Positions 39,601 to 46,400 of a stretch of 54,052 nucleotides of DNA are shown here, piece by piece. The notes beneath the pieces were generated by a model. The model did not search any database. It was not told where the DNA came from and was given only the letters and a program-made list of their open reading frames with translations. Every line of letters begins with the position of its first letter. Positions within the stretch are counted from its first letter, which is position 1. This DNA is from Saprospiraceae bacterium. Its GTDB lineage: Bacteria; Bacteroidota; Bacteroidia; Chitinophagales; Saprospiraceae. Where the stretch lies: positions 1 through 54,052 of the forward strand of contig JAEUUP010000071.1 of assembly GCA_016787525.1 (NCBI GenBank), written 5' to 3'. Made by a program: the position numbers and the translations under genes.

Positions 39601-41867
39601 GCAATAACTTGTGGACTGACAATGGTTTGATTCCCTGTTACGCCATATCCATAATTTACAGAAATAGTACCAGGCGTAATGGTGCGCGTAGCTGGAACAC
39701 TTCCAGTGGGACCTGTTACAACTATATTTTCGCCGCTTGGCGCATTTTCCCAAACGACTTCTACGCTGACAGTCGCCTTGCTCCCACCGTTCTGATAGCA
39801 GCCCGATACTGAGGGGATCAATGTGATAGCGCAAGTTGCTGAACACGTTACTGCAGCTACTATCACTGTAGTATCCTTATAACAATCATTCGCCCCATTA
39901 AACAATCGTATGGTATAAGTGCCGCCTGTATTTGGAATTGCTGTTTGTACATCAATAGGCAGTGTTCCTAATGTAGTTGCAGCAGCATATGCTGCGCCTG
40001 TATAAGTTGTACCTGTTGAGACACCATATTTATCAGCATTAGTGGCAGCAGTTAGGGTGATTTTACCATTATTGTTGGCGGATGAGCCAGTACAAGTGGC
40101 GACTGAGGAAGCGACACTGATGATAGTAGGTTCAATACATATGAAATTAGCACTGGCACTTTGTATCGGAGATGTTGTATTTATTGATGCAAATGAATAA
40201 GGAAAAAAATCTTGTACATCTATGTAACTGGGTTTTAGAATAGTAAAAGTATTGGGGTTAGTAATTACTTGATTTGCAATTGCAAATAACTCTATATTCA
40301 CATAAGTATTTCTTGATAAAGATAATTGGAGCGTTTGCGTCCCACCTCCTGTTATGGTCAATTTACCACTCCCATCAGTATTCGTTGTAACTGACCCATT
40401 GCCAGATGTGACGGTTGGCAAACTGCCATTGTCAGAAACTTTTAGAGTGAGTTCTGTTTGGTCGGTTTGTAAAGTGAAGGTATGTGTACTGCCCTTGGCT
40501 AAATTTAATGCTGTGTTTCGTGTCAATATTAAAGTAGGTGTAGCCGTGCTTGGGTTGGTAGGGATAGCATTGCAAAGTGCTGTTGCACAGGCTTGTGCAT
40601 CTGTAATTTTCCATATAGCGTTTTGTATTTCTCGCCTATCTCCTGACCTTCCCATAGAGTATCCATAGTTCTGATAGTTGGATAGTATCCACGCTATCTT
40701 TGCAGATTCTGTAGCAGTGACTGTAGTTGTTCCCGCACCTACTGTTTCTTGGGTGAAAACATAAGTGCCAACTTGGTCTCTATAATCTATACCTCCGTAA
40801 TCACTTACCTCTGTACAAAAAGCCCAGTGTTCAGAATTCGATATTGGCATACCTGTGCCATCTACCTCTATCATACAAACAGGTGCATTACCTAAGTAAA
40901 ATCCGTTTCTGTTCAGAACAAAGTTTTTTCCAGCATTAGCTGTTAAAGCGGCATTGGGTATAGGTGTTGCGCCGCCCCAACAGTTTTTTACAAACGTTAC
41001 CCCCGTTTGATTGGCAGTATAGAGTAATCCTCGAAATCCAAAATCCACCCCAGAAGCACTGGATTTAAATCGAATCGTTAGGCAATTGCTGGCGTTAGTA
41101 GAAACAAAATTGATTTCATCATCCAAATCCATTAATGTCCCAATCAAAGGCGCATTGATACTGTTGCCATTATAGACGAATAATGTATCGTTATTGTCTC
41201 CAAAATTTGAGGAACCATTCAAAAAGTCCAATATTAATGGATAACCATTATTTGAGCAAAAAGTATAACTTCTATCCTGACTGTTTGCATAATTGCTCGA
41301 TATGCCGCCATCATCTGTTATAATACCTAAATTAACGCTGGTTGTTGTACCTTGATTGGTTGTATTCAATGGATATTCTGTTATTGGAATTGTTTCAACC
41401 GTTGCTGCAAAACCTGCACCTACAACGCTGCCATTTGTAACCAATTGAAGGGTCATCGCAGATGTTGTTGTAATATATGTCGCTGGAGCGTAATGGCCGA
41501 GTTGTGCCAAGTAGGGGCTTGAACTGTTTGACGTACCATCATGCACTTCTAAGTAATCTTCGATATTTGTATTGCCAGGTAAGTCAACTACTGAAAATAC
41601 TATTTTTAGTTGATAGCCAGTAGGGGCTGTAAAGGTCACTGTCCTATTTTGACTATTGGTATAATTACCTGCCGCGCCTCCATCATCATAAAAGTTGACT
41701 GTCGTATTGGCAGGGATGGCAATACTGGCATTGTTACTTGCTGGTGCTGTCCCCATGATATAGGTTTGCGCCTCTAATACTGAGGGGGTAAAAAATAATA
41801 GCCCTCCTAAGGCAAATAGAATCAAATACTTAGGATTGTGGAACTGAGAATATATGTGACTTCCCAT
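36669..41867 (-). CDS. Giant secreted protein with CUB-like, thioester-like and SdrD B-like domains and CCP/CIP cassette
   Basis: 1732 residues. The signal peptide (1-33) is LILFALGGLLFFTPSVLEAQ; its TPSV is encoded by the genomic word (41778). Two CUB-like domains follow (about 35-145 and 155-290; SQNRTVTFTAPTGYQL, SQDRSYTFCSNNGYPL). Residues 310-440 resemble a thioester domain: Cys351 in WAFCTEVSDYGG and Gln415 in REIQNAIWKITD are in the positions used for a Cys-Gln thioester in Gram-positive adhesins. Next come a TTYTGAAYAAAT / DCYKDTTVIV module, an SdrD B-like module (near 815), the propeller-like region with CQTNPKVFVPCF and SAILKRHAGLGSQG, another SdrD B-like module (VWQDSNKDGVQDPCEP) and the C-terminal 102-residue cassette. 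The predicted role is surface adhesion. Confidence 0.86.
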   Translation of the reverse strand: MGSHIYSQFHNPKYLILFALGGLLFFTPSVLEAQTYIMGTAPASNNASIAIPANTTVNFYDDGGAAGNYTNSQNRTVTFTAPTGYQLKIVFSVVDLPGNTNIEDYLEVHDGTSNSSSPYLAQLGHYAPATYITTTSAMTLQLVTNGSVVGAGFAATVETIPITEYPLNTTNQGTTTSVNLGIITDDGGISSNYANSQDRSYTFCSNNGYPLILDFLNGSSNFGDNNDTLFVYNGNSINAPLIGTLMDLDDEINFVSTNASNCLTIRFKSSASGVDFGFRGLLYTANQTGVTFVKNCWGGATPIPNAALTANAGKNFVLNRNGFYLGNAPVCMIEVDGTGMPISNSEHWAFCTEVSDYGGIDYRDQVGTYVFTQETVGAGTTTVTATESAKIAWILSNYQNYGYSMGRSGDRREIQNAIWKITDAQACATALCNAIPTNPSTATPTLILTRNTALNLAKGSTHTFTLQTDQTELTLKVSDNGSLPTVTSGNGSVTTNTDGSGKLTITGGGTQTLQLSLSRNTYVNIELFAIANQVITNPNTFTILKPSYIDVQDFFPYSFASINTTSPIQSASANFICIEPTIISVASSVATCTGSSANNNGKITLTAATNADKYGVSTGTTYTGAAYAAATTLGTLPIDVQTAIPNTGGTYTIRLFNGANDCYKDTTVIVAAVTCSATCAITLIPSVSGCYQNGGSKATVSVEVVWENAPSGENIVVTGPTGSVPATRTITPGTISVNYGYGVTGNQTIVSPQVIAFEIPANGATGLTVSANFSTTTSCSATSSAFAAPAACEPLVCSTGANQSGGTVFSDYNADGIKSSGETNGLAGVTVKAFDCNGSQVGGTQTTDATGKYAFSGLTAGNYPIRVEFSGLPTLYGQGTPNGTNGRTTTQFVSAANCSVDLGVLDPNDYCQTNPKVFVPCFASGDPLVAGTAANTDATVMFDYSNSGLPNQTGGGYTAPTHIAYASQVGTLWGTAYNRNTKRIFQSAILKRHAGLGSQGIGGIYVTNVSNLASPTVSNFIDVETDLGIDLDNPSNPVLSNSARGLTGSKTAASNDSTVIEHIGRVGIGDLDISTNGDTLWFVNVYDKKLYAVDITAYNSDGTTKPTAANTTSFTIPDPNCVGGTARPFGLKIYKGDAYVGVICDGGTSQNKSNLRAYIYKLSGSTWTTVFDFPLTYPKGFADDNPALIDRTGWYPWTDDWNTYTATTRDLGGRFGWVYPMPILSDIEFDIDGSMIIGFTDRAGFIGGNWNYRPVGNSLLYSNTVGGDILRAYYSSGSYVLENAAKTGTSTGYGVTNQQGPGFGEFYDENLVWSYNGDVPKLAHAETSLGGLGIRPGSGEIMSTAIDPVNYNIPADWSSHPFDAGGVITSNNSTGAKNNSYVVYQGQLNNGLFGKTAGLGDIELGCATPQYLQIGNYVWQDSNKDGVQDPCEPPLSNVTVTLWKGGTQIASTTTNSSGEYYFSDKNASGATWTGTGADTILLPTTAYEVRIDTSNQSTFIKLALTTANSTANNGNDQNDNDAVTTGKYKVISFTTGAVGSVNHTYDFGFYPFCDTTLVVTNATICNGATVDLFTLASGVKGTLSYSTNGTTWTALTNLTNVTPSVTTTYYIKDTLVSGCFDIDTLVITVNPTPTTPSVSSPITNICPLPTVDLTVISSALTPSVSGGVYEWHVSNSSGSALVSNPNDVVAGDYYLFERSPAGCYSIGKKVTVAIQVCCPPQLCIPVAITRTN

Positions 41868-41964
41868 TTTGTGTTTTATTATTTTGTATGAACTGTATAT
41901 AGGAGAGAAATAGTTTGACTAAAAACCTAATATCAAACATAATGCCAAATGAAAAATTGAGATA

Positions 41965-42300
41965 AACGGCGGCATTTTTGAGTTAAACGACGGCAAATGC
42001 GACGTTAACAGCGAAAAAAACGCCGTCGTCAGCGACAAATGCGGTGACAACGGCGGTGTTTTTGAGTTAAACGACGGTAAATGCGGCGTTAACAGCGAAA
42101 AAATGCCGTCGTCAGCGACAAATGCGGTGACAACGGCGGCATTTTTGAGTTAAACGACGGCAAATGCGGCGTTAACAGCGAAAAAAACGCCGTTGTCAGC
42201 GACAAATGCGGTGACAACGGCGGAAAATTAGAGTTGAGCGGCGATAAATGCAGTGATGACACCGCAAAAACGGCGGTAATTTCAAATTAAGCGGCGATAA
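41965..42300. repeat. 84-bp tandem repeat, three good copies plus a decayed fourth
   Basis: Homologous points fall at 41980, 42064, 42147 and 42230 (periods 84, 83, 83). Each unit contains TTTTTGAGTTAAACGACGGC, AAATGCGGCGTTAACAGCG and GTCAGCGACAAATGCGGTGA. CGACGGC and GCCGTCG segments within units can fold. The first two units stay open in one plus-strand frame (GGIFELNDGKC..., 28 residues per unit), but there is no start codon and a one-base deletion breaks the frame in the third unit. It occupies the gap between the start of the 1732-residue gene and the end of the 177-residue gene. Confidence 0.92.
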
Positions 42301-42310
42301 CTTCAAAAAA

Positions 42311-42844
42311 TCAAGCGGATTTTGAGGCAGCTTCGACCTGTTTGGTCAATTCTTCGATGCGTTTGTTCTGTTCCATCGTCAAAGCCGCTTTTTGAGCGCG
42401 GTTTTCATAAAGGAAATTCAAATCATCGTAAGCCGCTTGGTAGTCGCTGTCAGCCTTTGCCAATTGCTGGAGTGATGAACGCACAAAACCTGCTTGCTCC
42501 ATCAAATCAATACCAATGAGCATAAAAGTGCCTTCCATATTGCCCACCCAACCTTTAAGGATTTTTTTGAGTGCCAACAGTTTTGTTGCCGCATCAATAT
42601 CGCGTGCAAAGGCCTCGTAATCCACAATTTTGGCATGAACAAGCGTACGGTCGGCAGTGAGTGCTTGAAAGGCTTTGTTGACATACGTCCAACCATTTTG
42701 TTCGCCCATATTGGCACCGTTGATGCGATCGGCGGGTTTTACGTCCTTGACATAAGTGTTGATGAAACTGACAAATTCAGTCGCTTGTGTTACAGCAACG
42801 CTATAGCCCGCTTCATCAAAATTAATATCTATTCTGTTTTGCAT
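42311..42844 (-). CDS. Hypothetical cytoplasmic helical protein
   Basis: 177 residues, no signal peptide or membrane segment, in contrast to its neighbours. It begins MQNRIDINFDEAGYSVAVTQ and is mostly alpha-helical, ending in a coiled-coil-like Glu/Lys stretch (TMEQNKRIEELTKQVEAASK). I recognise no family. The start ATG at 42842-42844 has an AT-rich leader. It is flanked on one side by the 84-bp tandem repeat, whose decayed edge runs up to its stop codon, and on the other by a cluster of palindromic repeats. It shares no module with the adhesins and has no TACTGAGGGG word. Confidence 0.75.
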   Translation of the reverse strand: MQNRIDINFDEAGYSVAVTQATEFVSFINTYVKDVKPADRINGANMGEQNGWTYVNKAFQALTADRTLVHAKIVDYEAFARDIDAATKLLALKKILKGWVGNMEGTFMLIGIDLMEQAGFVRSSLQQLAKADSDYQAAYDDLNFLYENRAQKAALTMEQNKRIEELTKQVEAASKSA

Positions 42845-43076
42845 GATAAAAGTGATTTAAATTGTTGAAAAATAAAAATTAGTTAGTTGGGCGCTACATT
42901 TTTTGAACGCTCGTGGTTTTATAAGTTCCCAAAAAGATTTGAAATCATAAATATAAATTTTATCGCCGTATGTAGTAGATACAAATATAAACAAATGCAT
43001 ATTAAACTCCTAATGCGCAGACGCTGTTAACATTTTGTTGTGATTGCACGAGACCCAAGAAGTTTAAAACCTCTCT

Positions 43077-43117
43077 CTCCGAAAAGTCCACTCCACCGCC
43101 GCAGGCAGCGTTATTTA
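43077..43117 (-). repeat. REP-like element, copy A
   Basis: The reverse complement of this 41-bp segment matches 53984-54024 at 36 of 41 positions, and all five differences are transitions. It contains a GC-rich imperfect hairpin followed by GGAGTGGACTTTT and GGAG. It lies in the 627-bp gap (42845-43471), which otherwise holds copy B, a long palindrome and a terminator, with no supported gene. Confidence 0.85.
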
Positions 43118-43151
43118 TTAAGTAGTCACAATAAGTTTTTGTGCATTTCAA

Positions 43152-43186
43152 ATGCCGCCTTTGGCGGCGAAAAGGACTTTGAGGAG
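43152..43186 (+). repeat. REP-like element, copy B
   Basis: GCCGCCTTTGGCGGC (a hairpin) followed by AAGGACTTTGAGGAG, in the opposite orientation to copy A. It aligns without gaps over 35 bp to the copy at the window end, with about eight mismatches, and runs directly into the 32-bp palindrome. Confidence 0.75.
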
Positions 43187-43249
43187 CGAGCGATTTTTTG
43201 ATTAAAATTTTGGCAAAGCCAAAATTTTAATCAAAAAATCGCTCGCTCC
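43183..43249. repeat. Perfect 32-bp inverted repeat with 3-nt spacer
   Basis: The left arm (43183-43214, starting GGAGCGAGCGATTTTTTG) pairs perfectly with the right arm (43218-43249) around AAA. GGACTTTGA before it and TCAAAGTCC shortly after extend the symmetry, so two REP-like units appear fused head to head. A palindrome this perfect would form a cruciform or a very stable RNA hairpin. Confidence 0.93.
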
Positions 43250-43368
43250 AATAGAAAAACTTTCAAAGTCCGTCTTTTGCGCATAGCGCAAAACAGTGAG
43301 TATCAAACACGCGAAAACTTATTTCTGATTACTAAAAAACGATCGAAGTACTGTTGTAGGCATATAAA

Positions 43369-43397
43369 AAGAGGCTATCATTTTCAGACAGCCTCTT
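43369..43397 (-). terminator. Terminator of the 1550-residue gene
   Basis: On the minus strand AAGAGGCTGTC pairs with GATAGCCTCTT, with one mismatched pair, around a 7-nt loop, followed by TTT. It lies 75 bp after the stop codon. Confidence 0.8.
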
Positions 43398-43471
43398 CAA
43401 CAAACAAATAAACACAAAAACTATTTCTTAAGATTTAGTACAATATTAACCTTGTTGAGTTTGTAAACCAC

Positions 43472-46400
43472 TTAATTTGTCCTCGTGATAGTAACGGGAA
43501 TACAAGCAGGCGAAGGACAACAAACTTGTATCGCAACGGTTACTTTTTTACCTGTTGAGTAACAACTCGCAGGGCTGCGTTCAAATAAATAATAATCACC
43601 TGCACCCACTGTATTTTGATTCATTACCAATGCTGAACCAGATGAATTGCTCACATGCCACTCAAAAACACCGCCCGATACTGAGGGGGTCAATGCTGAT
43701 GAAATCACCGTCAAATCCACTGTGGTCAATGGACAAATGTTCGTAATTGGGCTGGATACTGAGGGGGTCGTTGGGAAAGTCTGAGGATTCAAAACAACAG
43801 TCGTATCATTATAGCACAATGTATCCGTTGCCCAAATACGGAAAGTATAAGTCGTTGCCACTAAGGGGTTGGCCAAACCTGTCAATTTGATGCTGTCTGC
43901 TGTGGACGATGTGGCATTTGCAGAAAATAATCCTGTTGCGCCACTGGTTGAATAGGCATATTTCGCCATACCCGTGATGCCTCTGACGGCAACTGTTGCA
44001 TCATTATTGGCTGACGAGCCACTGCAAGTCGCTACCGTACTGGCAACGCTGGTGACTGAGGGTGGCGTACAACAAGGACAAGTCTGTTCGAGAGCAGCAT
44101 CTAAAATAAGTGTGGCTTCGGCTGTAAAGAAGTTGGTCGGGTCAGTCACTTGGATTTGTGGTTGATAGCGCGATGCGCCTTCTACCAAAAAGCCTAAAAA
44201 GAAGCGATTGCCTGGAGCAATAGTATTATTGGCTAAAGTCGCACCTTTTCTGTATCCAAAGTAAGCAACACGCGGGTCAGGTTGGCTATTTCGGTACGCA
44301 CCAATAATAGCACTACTGCCCACACCTGAACACCAGCCGATGATATTGCTGTAATTATCTAAACCCAATGTCGTTGAATCGTTATACATGGCAATAGTAC
44401 CATTGGGCAAACCCGCAGGCAAAATAGGGCTGCTGTTGTTCTCTATCCACATATTACCCGAAGGATGGTCGAAACCATCACTCGTACCCAAACCTAAATC
44501 TACATGAGCCGCCGATGTGAGCATCAATACCCCTGCTGTTGTTGCTTTAAGAGAGTCTAATAGATTAGCAGAGTTATCCCTTGCATCAAAATAAGCACTG
44601 TGTGAGACGATGATTTTATCGTAAGGAGAGAAAGCCATAAGAGGATTACCTGTTTCGGGGTTCTGCAAAGTGCCGAAATAAACTTGCGCTGGGGTTACAC
44701 TATGCCCCTTAGCCCGCAAATAATCTATCATGCCATGATCAAATGATAAAGCATCGTTGTATTTATTGAAACCACACACATACATAATAGCTTGCGAACA
44801 AGGCGCACAGTTGATAGGATAGAGCGTAACCGTCGTATCATTGTAACAAGTCGTATCAGAAGCCCAAATGCGAAAAGTATAAGTCGTCGCTACTGAGGGG
44901 TTGGCGATATTTGAAATACGAATAGAATCTGTCGTTGAAGTGGTTGCTGTATTTGCCCAAAGGCTGTCCGTAGAGTTGGTACGGTAAGCGTATTTTGCCA
45001 TGCCTGCAATACCTCTAACGGCTACCCAAGCGTTTGAGATGGCTATACCATTGGTACAATTGGCTGTATTTGATGCAACGCTGATAATAGTCGGTGGTGT
45101 GCAATAGAAACCAAAATCCAACGTATGATTGACCGAGCCTGCCGCACCTGTTGCAAAACTAATGACAGAATAACTGCCACTTGTTGTCGCATCAGAGTCA
45201 TTTTGGTCGTTGCCATTATTAGTTGTTGCGTTGGCAGTTGTCAAAATGCGATTACTGAGGGGGGATTGACTGGTCAAAATACGGACTTCATAAGCCATTG
45301 ACGGCAACAGAGTCGTATCAGCACCTGTTCCTGTCCACGTCACGCCCGACGCATTTTTATCCGAAAAGTAATATTCGCCATTGGCATCAGTTGTCGTTGA
45401 GGCGATTTGCGTTCCGCCTTTCCATAGTGTAACAGCGATATTACTGAGGGGTATCTCGTTGGGGTCTTGTACGCCATTCTTGTTTAAGTCATACCATACA
45501 TAGTTGCCAATTTGGATAGGTGCTGGGTTACAAAACGCACTCAAATCACCTAAGCCATTGGCTTTACCAAAATAAGCCGTTGAAGTAGAGTTGGGTACAA
45601 TTTCCAAACGTGAGGTGGCGTTTGTCCCTCCTTGCCGCTGACCATCTGATGTTTTTACCCACGTTGTACCTGCTGATACATAGTCGAATGGGTCAATCAC
45701 ATTGGCTGTTACGTAGTTCGTTCCTGATAAACTGGATACAAACATGCCTCCCCCAAAGTGGTCATACGGTGGTGAAGGAATGGCTGCTGTTAAATAGAAA
45801 AAACTCCAAGGGGCAGTTTCTACGGTATAGGTGCTACCGCTTTTTGTCGCACGTGTGATATCGCCGTGGGCTATGCCATGCACCAAATTTGTATTGGTGG
45901 TATTGGGTAAATAGTTAGCGAAACCTACTTGGTGTCCAAACCTATCCATAAAACCAATAATCATATTTTCATCTTTGTCAAAATCAATATTGGATATAAT
46001 GGGTTGAGCACCATTCATATAACCATCATTGGGTGTAGAAGCAATACCTGCTTCGGTGGCATTGGCTGCCCAATATTGCCAAGGCGTACCATCTTGTTTG
46101 GTCACAGAACTACCCAAATCGGCTGTCAAAGACATGGAAGTAGCGGCTGTTAGGCTGTTGCATTGCATGATATAAAAGTGCAATTGCCCTGCGTTATTAT
46201 TGGTTTCGCCAGAACAAAGTGCACCGACGTACAGCACGCCATTGTGTTCTTTCAATGCCCAAGGTCGGATATCTGTACTGCCCCCTGCACAAGTGGGTGT
46301 ACTGACGGCTAATTTCCAAATCAATTTTTTGGTGGTATAGTCAATACATAAGACTTGCCGATTGGTCAAATCCATGACATAGAGTCTTTGCCCATCTTGC

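Noticed and set aside
41965-42300. CRISPR-like array in the 84-bp repeats
   Set aside because: The whole unit is conserved, with no spacer variation.
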